Assembly (NCBI RefSeq): GCF_047324175.1
Contig: NZ_CP178732.1
Span: 3,162,001 to 3,226,000, forward strand
Direction: 5' to 3'
Origin: Acerihabitans sp015654925
GTDB lineage: Bacteria > Pseudomonadota > Gammaproteobacteria > Enterobacterales > Enterobacteriaceae
Length of the DNA stretch: 64,000 bases
Shown: positions 32,735 to 41,727 of the stretch, one piece after another
Numbering within the stretch: the stretch's first letter is position 1
How the letters are laid out: each line of letters opens with the position of its first letter
The notes under the pieces: generated by a model
What the model was told of the DNA's origin: nothing
The model's database searches: none
The model's input: the letters and a program-made list of their open reading frames with translations, nothing else
Position numbers and translations under genes: made by a program

Positions 32735-34261
32735 TTAGTCGTCCTCTTTTACCTGGCGCACCACGTCGATGACGCTGCCGTCGCGATAGCGGATCACCCC
32801 GACGATCCGCCGGGTGAACTCAATGGCTTTCGGCTCGCCGGTCAGTTCGATGGCGCGCTGGTACAGCTGTTCGATATCCACTACCTCCAGGCCCGCTTCC
32901 TCCAGGCGCTGGCGCACTTCCGGCCGGGCCGGATTGACGGCGATGCCCCGATCGGTCACCAGAACATCGATGCTTTCGCCCGGGGTCACCACGGTGGTGA
33001 CTTCGCGCACTACCGTCGGGATGCGGCTGCGGGTCAGCGGGGCGACCACGATGGTCAGATTGGCGGCGGCGGCCACATCGCAATGACCGCCCGAGGCGCC
33101 GCGCATTACCCCGTCGGAACCGGTAATAACATTGACATTAAAATGCAGATCGATTTCCAGCGCGCTGAGGATGGCGATATCCAACTGGTCGCAGCAGGCG
33201 GCTTTAGCCGCGGGGTTGGCATAAACGCTGGTGGAGATCTCGATATGATTGGCGTTATGCTGCAGCGACGCCGCCGCCTGGCCGTCGAAGGATTGCGTAT
33301 CCAGCAGTTTGGCGATCAAGCCTTTTTCATGCAGATCGACGATGCTGCCGGTAATACCGCCCAGGGCGAAGCGCGCGACAATCTGGCGGCGTTCCATCTT
33401 TTGCGCCAAAAACCGGGTACAGGCGGTGGAAGACGCGCCCGACCCGGTCTGCAAGGAAAAACCGTTCACAAAAAATCCTGAATACTCAATCACATCAGCG
33501 GCGGAGCGGGCGATCAGCAGTTCGCGGGGATTGCTGGTGACCCGCGCCGCGCCGACGCTGATTTTGGCCGGATCGCCCACCCGGTCCACCGTCACCACAT
33601 AGTCCACCCGATCCTGCACCAGGCTGGCCGGCATATTGGGAAACGGCACCAATTCCTCGGTCAGCACCACCACTTTGCGGGCGAACTGGGCATCAACCAT
33701 GGCATACCCCAAGGACCCGCAGCAGGATTTGCCATGGCTGCCGTTGGCGTTGCCGAATTCGTCGCTGCACGGCACGCCCAGAAACGCCACGTCAATATTA
33801 AGCTCGCCGTCTTGCAGCAGTTTCACCCGGCCGCCGTGGGAATGGATTTGCACCGGTTCTTCCATCAGGCCGTGGGAGATGGCATCCGCCAGTTTGCCGC
33901 GCATGCCGGAGGTGTAGATTTTGGTAATCACGCCCGCGCGGATCGGCTCAATCAGCGCGTCGTTGCAGGTCATCAGCGAACTGGAGGCCAGCGTCAGGTT
34001 TTTAAGGCCCATGCGGGCCAGGGTCTGCACCACCCGGTTAATCACCAGATCGCCTTCGCGAAAGGCATGATGGAACGAAATGGTCATGCCGTCGCGCAAA
34101 CCGCTGCGTTCAACGGCCTGTTCCAGGCTATCGCACAGTTTGCGGCGATATTTGGCGTCGCCGCCGGCCAGCCACGGCGTGGCGGTGTTGGCGGCCACAA
34201 ACGGCGCCAGCGGCTGTAAATGACGGTATTGCTCCTGTAATTCGTCTGTTACGTTACTCAT
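32735..34261 (-). CDS. citF: Citrate lyase alpha subunit (citrate:acyl-carrier-protein transferase)
   Basis: ATG 34261 behind AGGA gives 508 residues, close to the E. coli length of 510. The CoA-transferase-like fold carries GMTISFHHAFREGD, IHSHGGRVKLLQDGE, SGFFVNGFSLQTGSGASSTAC and VNVITGSDGVMRGASGGHCD. It swaps acetate for citrate on the CitD prosthetic arm. It lies 35 bp downstream of citE. Confidence 0.95.
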   Translation of the reverse strand: MSNVTDELQEQYRHLQPLAPFVAANTATPWLAGGDAKYRRKLCDSLEQAVERSGLRDGMTISFHHAFREGDLVINRVVQTLARMGLKNLTLASSSLMTCNDALIEPIRAGVITKIYTSGMRGKLADAISHGLMEEPVQIHSHGGRVKLLQDGELNIDVAFLGVPCSDEFGNANGSHGKSCCGSLGYAMVDAQFARKVVVLTEELVPFPNMPASLVQDRVDYVVTVDRVGDPAKISVGAARVTSNPRELLIARSAADVIEYSGFFVNGFSLQTGSGASSTACTRFLAQKMERRQIVARFALGGITGSIVDLHEKGLIAKLLDTQSFDGQAAASLQHNANHIEISTSVYANPAAKAACCDQLDIAILSALEIDLHFNVNVITGSDGVMRGASGGHCDVAAAANLTIVVAPLTRSRIPTVVREVTTVVTPGESIDVLVTDRGIAVNPARPEVRQRLEEAGLEVVDIEQLYQRAIELTGEPKAIEFTRRIVGVIRYRDGSVIDVVRQVKEDD

Positions 34262-34296
34262 TACATATTCCTGTGGTTCAGTTAACGTGGTTACCA

Positions 34297-35172
34297 TTAC
34301 CGGCGCACGCCGGAAGCCCGGGCGCGCTCCAATACCACCTGGGCGTGATTGATAATCGGGCCGTCGATCATTTTGCCGTTGAGCGAAATCACCCCCAGGC
34401 CGTTGCGTTCCCCTTCTTCGGCGGCCACGATCACGCGCTCGGCATAATCCACCGCTTCCTGGGTCGGAGCGTAGGCGTTGTGCAGCAATTCGATTTGGCG
34501 CGGGTTGATTAAGGATTTGCCGTTAAAGCCCATTTTGCGCACCAGTTCGACTTCGCGCAGAAACCCGGCGTCATCATTGATATCGGAATAGACTACGTCA
34601 AAGGCATCGATGCCGGCGGCGCGGGCGGCGTGCAGCACCGCGCAGCGGGCGTAAAACAGCTCGGTGCCGTCGCCGCGTTCCGTTTGCATATCCATCACAT
34701 AATCAAACGCCGCCAGCGCAATGCCGATAAGCCGTGGCGAGCAGCGGGCAATGGCCACCGCGTTAATCACGCCGATGGCCGATTCAATGGCCGCCATGGT
34801 GCGCGTCGATCCCACCTCGCGCCCGCATTCGCGCTCAATGCGTTCGATATGGGTTTCCAGCTCGTAAAGATCTTCCGGACTGTCGGTTTTCGGCAGCCGC
34901 ACCACATCCACGCCGGCGCGCACCACCGCCTCCAGATCCTTGAGGCCGAAGGGCGTATTGAGCGGATTGATGCGCACCACCGTCTCCAAATCGCGGTACA
35001 TGGGATGCTGCAGGGCGTGAAACACCAGGACGCGCGCGCTGTCTTTCTCGCGCAGCGACACCGCGTCCTCCAGGTCGAACATGATGGAATCGGGACGATA
35101 GATAAATGCGGTGGACAACATGGCGGCATTGGCGCCGGGGATAAACAGCATGCTGCGGCGGAGCTTTTTCAT
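34297..35172 (-). CDS. citE: Citrate lyase beta subunit (citryl-ACP lyase)
   Basis: ATG 35172 overlaps the citD stop (ATGA) and gives 291 residues. HpcH/HpaI-aldolase fold landmarks are RRSMLFIPGANAAM, FDLEDAVSLREKD, RINPLNTPFG, AAIESAIGVINA and GKSLINPRQIELLHNAYAP. It splits citryl-ACP into acetyl-ACP and oxaloacetate. Translational coupling with citD helps keep the subunits stoichiometric. Confidence 0.95.
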   Translation of the reverse strand: MKKLRRSMLFIPGANAAMLSTAFIYRPDSIMFDLEDAVSLREKDSARVLVFHALQHPMYRDLETVVRINPLNTPFGLKDLEAVVRAGVDVVRLPKTDSPEDLYELETHIERIERECGREVGSTRTMAAIESAIGVINAVAIARCSPRLIGIALAAFDYVMDMQTERGDGTELFYARCAVLHAARAAGIDAFDVVYSDINDDAGFLREVELVRKMGFNGKSLINPRQIELLHNAYAPTQEAVDYAERVIVAAEEGERNGLGVISLNGKMIDGPIINHAQVVLERARASGVRR

Positions 35173-35462
35173 AATAATTGTTCCCATTGAATCTGTTCGG
35201 CCCCGGCGGCGCGCAATAGCGCGGTCTGGAGGCGGGCGCGGATAACGCAATCCAGGGCGCCTTTATCGTCGATAATAATTAAGCCTTCGCTGACCCCCAT
35301 GGCGGCCAAGGTCCGATCGATAACCTGGCGGATTTGCCCGCCGAACTGCTTGCTCACCTCGCTGTTGACCACCACGGTTAATTCGCCGTGGACAGGGGCG
35401 ACCTTGACCAGCAAGTCGCTGGATTCAAAGGTGCCCGCCAGGGCCTCTTTAATGATTTTCAT
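35169..35462 (-). CDS. citD: Citrate lyase gamma subunit (acyl carrier protein)
   Basis: The 97-residue product has the CitD pattern MKIIKEALAGTFESSD, in which Ser14 carries the phosphoribosyl-dephospho-CoA arm. It ends FNGG-like segments replaced by KQFGGQIRQVIDRTLAAMGV. It is the swinging-arm carrier shared by CitE and CitF. It lies between citC and citE. Confidence 0.94.
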   Translation of the reverse strand: MKIIKEALAGTFESSDLLVKVAPVHGELTVVVNSEVSKQFGGQIRQVIDRTLAAMGVSEGLIIIDDKGALDCVIRARLQTALLRAAGAEQIQWEQLL

Positions 35463-35489
35463 AATAGATTCCTGATAATAAAGTAACTT

Positions 35490-36566
35490 TCACGATCCGA
35501 GCGCCACGCCGGAAACGTCCATGCCGGCCGGTTCCGGGAGTACCCGTCCGGCCAGATAAGCAAACGTGCTGGGCGGAACGATTTCCCGGATGCGCGCCAG
35601 TTGGCGCTGCGTTAATAAGGCCCGCACCTCCGAGGCGGAAATCGCCCACCCGGAGGCCTGGCAGATACGCGGGATTTCCACTACCCGCACCGGCGGGCGC
35701 GTCGAGCGGGCGGGATTTTCCAGCCAGTCATGCATATCCCGGTTGTATTGATGGGTCAGCGGGCAATAAGGCTCGGTACCGACAAAACGATGGGTTATGC
35801 CCAGCGGCGGCGCGATATGATTGCGAAAAATCAGCAAATCGATGGCGCTGTAAGTCTGGCTGACCAACTGCGCGTCGCGCAGGAAATAGCCGGGGAACGT
35901 GGCGCGCGAGATCAGATAATCCGAGCCGGCATGCACCGTCGCGTTGGGGATATGCGCCACCCCCTGGCGCACCATGTCCAGCCGTTCGGCATAAGGAAAC
36001 AGCGACACATCCTCGCGCACCACAAAAATATGCAGCCAGTCGCAGGCGGCGGCCGCCTGTTCCGCCAGGTAGCGGTGGCCCAGGGTAAAGGGGTTGGCAT
36101 TCATCACCACCGCGCCGATAGCCGCGCCCGGATGATAATATTGCGCCAGGGAGCGGGCGTAGAGCCGGATGCCGACCGGGGTGTTCTCCATCAGCACCGC
36201 CACCTGATCCCATTGTGCCAGCGGGTAAAAACCGCAGCCGCGGAAGAGCTCGATATTCGCCGGGCGGGTATACAGGAACAGATGAAAATGTCCTTGCCGC
36301 ACCGCCAGGTTTTCCACTTCGCCCACCAGCCGGGCGCTGAGGTTATCGCCGCGAAAATCCGCCGCCACCGCCACGCATTTGATCACATTGCCGGCGATGC
36401 CGGCGCACCCCGCCAGCCGCTTGCCGTCGCGGGCCACCACGAATTGCCGGATATCCGCGTCCATGCCCAGTTGGCTGGCGGCGAGCAGCGCGCGCACGTC
36501 ATCCAGCGCGCGCCCCGCATTGGCGACGGCCAGCACGGAAAAATCCAGCGGCTCCCGATCGTACAT
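35490..36566 (-). CDS. citC: [Citrate (pro-3S)-lyase] ligase
   Basis: ATG 36566 follows GAGGGG and gives 358 residues. The N-terminal acetyltransferase-like region (KRLAGCAGIAGNVIKCVAV) is followed by a nucleotidyltransferase domain with GAVVMNANPFTLGHRYLAEQ, the HxGH-type motif. It acetylates the CitD prosthetic thiol with acetate and ATP, switching citrate lyase on. First gene of the core citCDEFXG block. Confidence 0.94.
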   Translation of the reverse strand: MYDREPLDFSVLAVANAGRALDDVRALLAASQLGMDADIRQFVVARDGKRLAGCAGIAGNVIKCVAVAADFRGDNLSARLVGEVENLAVRQGHFHLFLYTRPANIELFRGCGFYPLAQWDQVAVLMENTPVGIRLYARSLAQYYHPGAAIGAVVMNANPFTLGHRYLAEQAAAACDWLHIFVVREDVSLFPYAERLDMVRQGVAHIPNATVHAGSDYLISRATFPGYFLRDAQLVSQTYSAIDLLIFRNHIAPPLGITHRFVGTEPYCPLTHQYNRDMHDWLENPARSTRPPVRVVEIPRICQASGWAISASEVRALLTQRQLARIREIVPPSTFAYLAGRVLPEPAGMDVSGVALGS

Positions 36567-36613
36567 AGTGTTTCCCCTCTTATGGATAAATGCGGCCGGC
36601 GGCGGGCCTGGGT

Positions 36614-37495
36614 TCAACATGACGCGGCGGCGCGGGCGGCGGCCCCGGCCGCCGGCGCCGCCGCGTCAATGACCGTATTGCGCAAACGGCCGATGTTTTC
36701 GATTTCGACCTCGATACAGTCGCCGGCCTGCATAAACAGCGGCGGCGTCCGTTTTTTTCCGACCCCGCCGGGGGAACCGGTGATAATGACGTCGCCGGCA
36801 TGCAGGCAGGTGAAGGTGCTGATATATTCAATCAGCTCGGCAATGTGATGGATCATGCTGCCGGTATTGTCGTTTTGCACCATCAGTCCATTGAGCCAGG
36901 TGCGGATGCTCAATGCATGGGGATCGGGGATTTCGTCGGTGGTGGTCAGGTATGGCCCGAACGCGCCGGTTTGCCGCCAGTTTTTCCCGGCGGTGAACCA
37001 GGTGTGCTGCCAGTCGCGCGCGGAACCGTCCATATAGCAGCTGTAGCCCGCCACGTGGGATAAGGCCCGGGCGGCCGGGATATCCTGCCCCCCCTGGCCC
37101 ATAATCACCGCCAGCTCGCCCTCGTAATCAAACTCGGCGGAATGGCTGGGCTTAACGATTGGCGTGCCGTGGCCCGTCTGCGAGTCGGCGAAGCGGACGA
37201 ATAGCGTCGGCGCGGGGTTTATTTCGTTAAACTCCAGCCGCTTGGCCGCATAGTTCATGCCCACGCAGAGGATTTTGTCCGGATATTCGATGACCGGCAA
37301 AAATGTCACCCCGGCCAGGGTTAAATCCGCCGCGGCGGCGGCGTATTCCCGGGCCGCGGGCAGCGCATTGCCGGCCAACAGCGCTTTAAGATCCGCATAA
37401 CGGTGGCCGAGGCGCCGGCCTAAATCGATGATGCCGTCCGGGGTCACGATGCCGTAACTTCTGACGCCCTGGGTTAGGTAGCTTGCGAGTTTCAT
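36614..37495 (-). CDS. FAH-family protein in the citrate operon, candidate oxaloacetate decarboxylase
   Basis: The 293-residue product has a complete fumarylacetoacetate hydrolase fold: KILCVGMNYAAKRLEFNE, metal-binding FDYEGELAVIMG and YMDGSARDWQ, and VITGSPGGVGKKRTPP. FAH relatives act on 2-oxo or 1,3-dioxo acids; FAHD1 decarboxylates oxaloacetate. Citrate lyase yields oxaloacetate, and the membrane OadGAB pump usual in such operons is absent, so decarboxylation (or tautomerisation) of oxaloacetate is the simplest role. This is inference from position and family. It lies between the carrier gene and citC. The alanine-rich C-terminal tail is unusual. Confidence 0.82.
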   Translation of the reverse strand: MKLASYLTQGVRSYGIVTPDGIIDLGRRLGHRYADLKALLAGNALPAAREYAAAAADLTLAGVTFLPVIEYPDKILCVGMNYAAKRLEFNEINPAPTLFVRFADSQTGHGTPIVKPSHSAEFDYEGELAVIMGQGGQDIPAARALSHVAGYSCYMDGSARDWQHTWFTAGKNWRQTGAFGPYLTTTDEIPDPHALSIRTWLNGLMVQNDNTGSMIHHIAELIEYISTFTCLHAGDVIITGSPGGVGKKRTPPLFMQAGDCIEVEIENIGRLRNTVIDAAAPAAGAAARAAASC

Positions 37496-37534
37496 TGAGT
37501 TTCCTGAATCAACAGTCTGGACGCGGGTCGCGGT

Positions 37535-38905
37535 TCAGATGAAAAAGTTGCCTAATACCAGTAATGAAACCGATACGTTGATCGCGCCGCCGATACGTGT
37601 GGCGATTTGGGCAAACGGCATCAGCGCCATACGGTTGCCGGCCGTCAGGATAGCCACGTCGCCGGTGCCGCCCTGCCCGCTCTGGCAACAGGAGACGATG
37701 GCCACATCGATGGGATGCATGCCGATTTTTTTACCCACCAGAAACCCGGTGCCGACCAGCGTGCCGACGGTGCTGACAATCACCAGCAGATTGGAGAAGG
37801 TAAAGGCGTTGACCAGTTCCTGCCAGGGCGTGATGGCCACGCCGACGGCAAACAGGATGGGATAGGTCACCGAGGTCTGGAAAAATTTGTAAACCACCTG
37901 GGAGCCTTCGAGCATCTTGGGCGAAACGCCGTGGGCCAGCTTGATCAGCACCGCGATAAACAGCATGCCCACCGGCGCCGGTAAACCGATAAGCTTATTG
38001 CCCAGCATGCCCACCATATACAGCAGCACCGCCAGCAGCGCGCCGGCCGCGATGGTAGTGACATCGGTTTTGCCGCTGGCGACCTGCGTGAGTTCACCGG
38101 CGGGTTCCTGCCGTTCGCCGGGTTTGGCGGGCATTAAATTACCTTCGCCGGTCAGGTGCGGATAGCGCTTGCCCAGGCGATTAAGGCAGCCGGCGATGAT
38201 AATGGCGGTCAAACCGCCGAGCATGACGATGGGCAAAATCCGGCCCAGCGCCACGCCCTGCTCCATATGCAGCAGCGCGGCATAACCGATGGATAAGGGG
38301 ATGGCGCCTTCGCCGACGCCGCCGGCCATGATGGGCAGGATCAGGAAAAAGAAGATTTGGAACGGCGGCAGTCCCAGCATCAGGCCGATACCCATGCCGA
38401 CGATCATGCCGGCCGCTTCGCCGCACAGCATGGGAAAGAATATCCGCAGAAAGCCCTGGATCAGCGTGCGCCGGTTCATGCTCATAATGCTGCCGACGAT
38501 AATGCAACAGATATACAAATAAAGAATATTGGTGCTCTTAAAAAACGAGGTGGTGGAAGCCACCACGACATCCGGCAATAAACCGTAATGCACCAGCGCC
38601 GAAGGAATAAAGGTGGCGCAAATCGCCGCCGCGCCCATTTTGCCCACGATCGGTAAGCGCTTGCCGAATTCACCGCAGGCGAAACCAAAGAACGCCAGCG
38701 TGGCGACCATGACCACAATATCGTTGGGCAATTTACCGCTCAGGCAATCAATGCCGATCAGCGCGCCGGCCAATAAAAACAGCGGCAGCGGAATAATACC
38801 CACTTTCCAGTTATCGAGGATATGCCACCATTTTTCTTTTAGAGATACTTTTTTTACGCCGGCCGTATCGGCCACCACAATATAACTATCGTCTGTCGTG
38901 CTCAT
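37535..38905 (-). CDS. 2-hydroxycarboxylate (2HCT) family citrate/malate:cation symporter
   Basis: The 456-residue protein has about 11 membrane segments and the two inverted GGxGxG loops that define the family: GGVGEGAIPLS and GQGGTGDVA. A hydrophilic linker (about residues 255-285) joins the halves. CitS, CimH and MaeN belong here; they import citrate or malate with sodium or protons. As the first gene of the citrate lyase operon this one probably takes citrate. Its ATG follows AGGGGG. E. coli uses the unrelated CitT, so the carrier is Klebsiella-like. Confidence 0.88.
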   Translation of the reverse strand: MSTTDDSYIVVADTAGVKKVSLKEKWWHILDNWKVGIIPLPLFLLAGALIGIDCLSGKLPNDIVVMVATLAFFGFACGEFGKRLPIVGKMGAAAICATFIPSALVHYGLLPDVVVASTTSFFKSTNILYLYICCIIVGSIMSMNRRTLIQGFLRIFFPMLCGEAAGMIVGMGIGLMLGLPPFQIFFFLILPIMAGGVGEGAIPLSIGYAALLHMEQGVALGRILPIVMLGGLTAIIIAGCLNRLGKRYPHLTGEGNLMPAKPGERQEPAGELTQVASGKTDVTTIAAGALLAVLLYMVGMLGNKLIGLPAPVGMLFIAVLIKLAHGVSPKMLEGSQVVYKFFQTSVTYPILFAVGVAITPWQELVNAFTFSNLLVIVSTVGTLVGTGFLVGKKIGMHPIDVAIVSCCQSGQGGTGDVAILTAGNRMALMPFAQIATRIGGAINVSVSLLVLGNFFI

Positions 38906-38934
38906 CTTCAGCCCCCTGTTTAATTAGTGTTGAG

Positions 38935-38940
38935 ATAATA
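38935..38940 (-). promoter_or_regulatory. -10 element of the citrate operon promoter
   Basis: On the minus strand TATTAT lies 30 bp before the carrier's start codon. No good -35 lies 16-18 bp upstream, as expected for a promoter that needs an activator such as CitB. Confidence 0.45.
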
Positions 38941-38989
38941 GGGAGCGTCCGGCGGGATTTATGTGATTGCATTCAAATTTAAAAAGCTA

Positions 38990-39092
38990 TTTTAATGGCA
39001 TTTAAGGAGTTAATGGTTTTAATTATTTCATGATGCGTGGCGCTATTCAATTTACCCGATGGAAGTTTTAATGGAGTCTATGGTTTTAATGG
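38990..39092. promoter_or_regulatory. Paired TTTTAATGG repeats, candidate CitB (DpiA) sites
   Basis: TTTTAATGG occurs exactly at 38990-38998, 39066-39074 and 39084-39092, and as AGTTAATGG at 39008-39016. The four copies form two pairs, each with 18-bp start-to-start spacing, with the pairs 76 bp apart. They lie about 60 and 140 bp upstream of the putative citrate operon start. Direct repeats upstream of an activator-dependent promoter next to citAB suggest CitB sites; no binding data are used. Confidence 0.55.
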
Positions 39093-39202
39093 TTTTTATT
39101 TTACCACTGGCATCATGTTAACGAACGGTAATGAAAATGTATTTTACTGAGGGTGATTAATTTAATATTATCCCGGTAAAAAATGCCAGCCGCCGTTAAG
39201 GC

Positions 39203-39218
39203 TGTGTTTGCGATCACA
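39203..39218. promoter_or_regulatory. CRP-binding site in the cit control region
   Basis: TGTGT-TTGCGA-TCACA matches the CRP consensus at 9 of 10 positions. It is centred about 60 bp upstream of the putative citA start site. Citrate genes are subject to catabolite control in Klebsiella and E. coli, which fits. Confidence 0.75.
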
Positions 39219-39235
39219 CTTTACACGGCGGGCAC

Positions 39236-39263
39236 TTACAGCTGTTTTTAATCATGATAAAAT
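39236..39263 (+). promoter_or_regulatory. Candidate citA promoter
   Basis: TTACAG (39236-39241), 16-bp spacer, TAAAAT (39258-39263). The CRP site lies at about -60 relative to the implied start. Confidence 0.4.
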
Positions 39264-39287
39264 AAAAAACAGTATTTTTTTAACGGC

Positions 39288-41012
39288 ATGGCCGGTTATT
39301 ATTCTGTCGATGTGATTATGCCAGCTTTTACGCCAGTTATTATGCGAGCGACTATGCCAGATGTTATGCGGGATAAAATTTCATTTCATATAAAGCTCTT
39401 TATCAGCCTTATCATCTTTTTCTCGCTATTGCTGACATTGATCGGTATTTATTCCTACTGGGCGCTGGATAAGCAGCTGTATGCGGAAATCGGCGCGCGG
39501 GCGCAGGTTCAGGCGCGGGAGATCGCCATGATACCGTCGCTGATCGATGCGGTGAAAGCGCAGGATAAAGGCGCCATTACCGAACTGATGGATAAATTAA
39601 CCCAGCGCAGCGACGCCAGTTATATTGTTATCGGCGATCGGCAGGGCGTGCATCTCTACCATTCCCGTTATCCCGAGCAGGTGGGGAAATCAATGGTCGG
39701 GGGCGATAACAGCGAAGTCCTGGCGGGGAAAAACATTATCTCCATCCGCAAAGGCGGATTGGGAATATCCCTGCGCAGCAAAGCGCCCATATTCGACCAG
39801 CAAAACAATGTGATCGGTATTGTTTCTATCGGTTATCTAAAAACGCATATTGACAACCTCAGCACGGGTAAATTATTAAATATCATGGCGGTGGCCCTGC
39901 TGCTGTTATTAGCGCTATTCATCTTTTCATGGTGGTTTTCCAACACTATGAAGAAGCAAATGTTTTTCCTTGAGCCCCGCGAAATCGGTTTATTGGTCCG
40001 GCAGCAAAAAGCGTTATTGGAATCCATTTTCGAAGGGGTGATTGCCATTGATAAAGAATATCGCATCGCCGAAATCAACCATGCGGCCAAATCATTTTTA
40101 TCCTTGACCCTGTCCTCGCGGCAATTGCGCGGCAGCCCGCTGGCGGCGGTGATAAAACCGGTCGCCTTCTTTGATGAACGGACCATGCTGGCCGGCGATA
40201 CCCATGATGAAATTTGCCTGTTTAATCAGGTTACGGTGATTGCCAGCCGGGTACGGATAATGCTGGAAGATAAGCTGCAAGGCTGGGTGATCAGTTTTCG
40301 CGATCAGCGCGATATCGACAGTCTGAATATTCAATTAAGCCAGGTGAAACGCTATGCGGATAACCTGCGCATCCTGCGCCATGAGCAGTTGAATTGGACC
40401 GCCGCCCTGGCGGGTTTGCTGCATATGAAACGCTACGATGAGGCGATCCATTATATCGAAGCGCAATCGGAAAGCGCCCAGGAAGTGCTGGATTTCGTCT
40501 CCGCGCGGTTTTGCTCGCCTACCCTTTGCGGCCTGCTGCTGGGTAAATATGCCAGCGCGCGCGAGAAGGGCGTGGAATTGCTGTTCGATCCGGCCTGCGT
40601 CCTGGACCAGATCCCCCCTCGCCTGCGGGAAACCGAATTGATGTCGATTATCGGCAATCTGCTGGATAACGCCATCGAGGCCACCCTGCAGCGCGAAGGC
40701 GAACGTTATCCTATCGACGTATATATCGTCGGCGGCCACCGGGAAGTGGTGATCGAAATCGCCGATCGGGGCATCGGCATCGCCGCCGGCCAACATGAGC
40801 GGATTTTTCAACTGGGCGTGACGTCCAAAACCTGCGGCGATCACGGTTTGGGCCTGCATCTGGTCGCCAGCTATGTCAATCACGCCGGTGGGACGATCGA
40901 AGTCAATGCCAACCAACCGTCTGGGACGATATTTTCCGTATTTATTCCCGTCATCGGCCACGACACCGGCGCCGAGGGCAACAACCCGGAAGACCCTGAT
41001 TATGCAACCTGA
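39288..41012 (+). CDS. citA: CitA/DpiB citrate-sensing histidine kinase
   Basis: 574 residues if ATG 39288 is used; no strong ribosome-binding site distinguishes it from later ATGs up to 39363, so the first 20-25 residues are uncertain. TM1 lies near residues 36-54, a periplasmic PAS sensor follows with the citrate-type segment SYIVIGDRQGVHLYHSRYPEQVG, TM2 near 200-220, then a cytoplasmic PAS. The phospho-accepting His365 lies in LRILRHEQLNW, and the ATPase domain has NLLDNAIEA and GLGLHLVASYV. It senses citrate outside and phosphorylates CitB. Confidence 0.93.
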   Translation: MAGYYSVDVIMPAFTPVIMRATMPDVMRDKISFHIKLFISLIIFFSLLLTLIGIYSYWALDKQLYAEIGARAQVQAREIAMIPSLIDAVKAQDKGAITELMDKLTQRSDASYIVIGDRQGVHLYHSRYPEQVGKSMVGGDNSEVLAGKNIISIRKGGLGISLRSKAPIFDQQNNVIGIVSIGYLKTHIDNLSTGKLLNIMAVALLLLLALFIFSWWFSNTMKKQMFFLEPREIGLLVRQQKALLESIFEGVIAIDKEYRIAEINHAAKSFLSLTLSSRQLRGSPLAAVIKPVAFFDERTMLAGDTHDEICLFNQVTVIASRVRIMLEDKLQGWVISFRDQRDIDSLNIQLSQVKRYADNLRILRHEQLNWTAALAGLLHMKRYDEAIHYIEAQSESAQEVLDFVSARFCSPTLCGLLLGKYASAREKGVELLFDPACVLDQIPPRLRETELMSIIGNLLDNAIEATLQREGERYPIDVYIVGGHREVVIEIADRGIGIAAGQHERIFQLGVTSKTCGDHGLGLHLVASYVNHAGGTIEVNANQPSGTIFSVFIPVIGHDTGAEGNNPEDPDYAT

Positions 41013-41700
41013 AATTTTTGACGTGCTGATAGTTGAAGATGAAAGTTCGCTGGCGCGGCTGCATGCCGATTTTATCGATAACCACGACAAGCTGAGACTG
41101 GTGGGCATCGCAGGGACGTTAAAGGCGGCGCGCGAACAATTGCGGCTCAAGCACCCGCGGCTGATACTACTGGATAATTATCTGCCGGACGGCCAGGGCA
41201 TTTCGCTGCTCGAAGGAGAACTGCTGCGGGGATTCGACTGTTCGGTGATTTTTATTACCGCCGCCAGCGATATGAATACCTGTAGCCAGGCCATCCGCTG
41301 CGGGGCGTTTGATTATATTCTCAAGCCCATCTCCTGGAAGCGGTTGCAGCAATCCCTGGAGCGGTTTATTCAATTCGCCCTGACCCAGCGCGCCTTTAAA
41401 GTGGTGGATCAGCAAAACGTCGATATCCTCTATCAGCTGCAGTCCAAAAGCTTCAGCCAGGAAGCCAGCGGCAAAGGCATCGAAGAAAATACCCTGGGCA
41501 TGATAAAACAGATTTTTACCGCGGATAATGGCGGCCTGCATTCGGTGGACGATATCGTCAGCCAGACCGGTCTGAGCAAAACCACCGCCCGCCGCTATCT
41601 GGAATATTGCGTTGAAACCGGGTTTTTAAGCGTGGAGATGCGCTACGGCAATATCGGCCATCCGCGCAGGTTATATCGCCGGACCCCGCCGGCGTCGTGA
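41002..41700 (+). CDS. citB: CitB/DpiA response regulator
   Basis: ATG 41002 gives 232 residues and overlaps the end of citA by 11 bp. The receiver has acidic residues in IVEDE, phosphorylatable Asp58 in LILLDNYLPDG, and Lys in YILKPISW. The C-terminal helix-turn-helix reads VDDIVSQTGLSKTTARRYLEYC, typical of the CitB/DcuR group. It should activate the divergent citrate operon, probably through the TTTTAATGG repeats. Confidence 0.93.
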   Translation: MQPEIFDVLIVEDESSLARLHADFIDNHDKLRLVGIAGTLKAAREQLRLKHPRLILLDNYLPDGQGISLLEGELLRGFDCSVIFITAASDMNTCSQAIRCGAFDYILKPISWKRLQQSLERFIQFALTQRAFKVVDQQNVDILYQLQSKSFSQEASGKGIEENTLGMIKQIFTADNGGLHSVDDIVSQTGLSKTTARRYLEYCVETGFLSVEMRYGNIGHPRRLYRRTPPAS

Positions 41701-41727
41701 GGACGCCGGCGGGCCGGTAACACGGGC

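Larger units (their letters stand above)
38906..39287. other. Divergent control region between the citrate operon and citAB
   Basis: 382 AT-rich bases without a gene. From left to right it holds a citS-side -10 hexamer, four TTTTAATGG-type repeats in two pairs, a CRP site and a candidate citA promoter, all listed separately. Confidence 0.8.

Noticed and set aside
34297..35250. Longer N-terminal extensions of citE, citF, citC and citG
   Set aside because: The extra residues are out of family, overlap upstream genes and lack ribosome-binding sites; the shorter starts match known lengths.
37535..38905. CitT (DASS-family) citrate/succinate antiporter
   Set aside because: The GGxGxG double-loop signature and overall pattern identify the 2HCT family instead.
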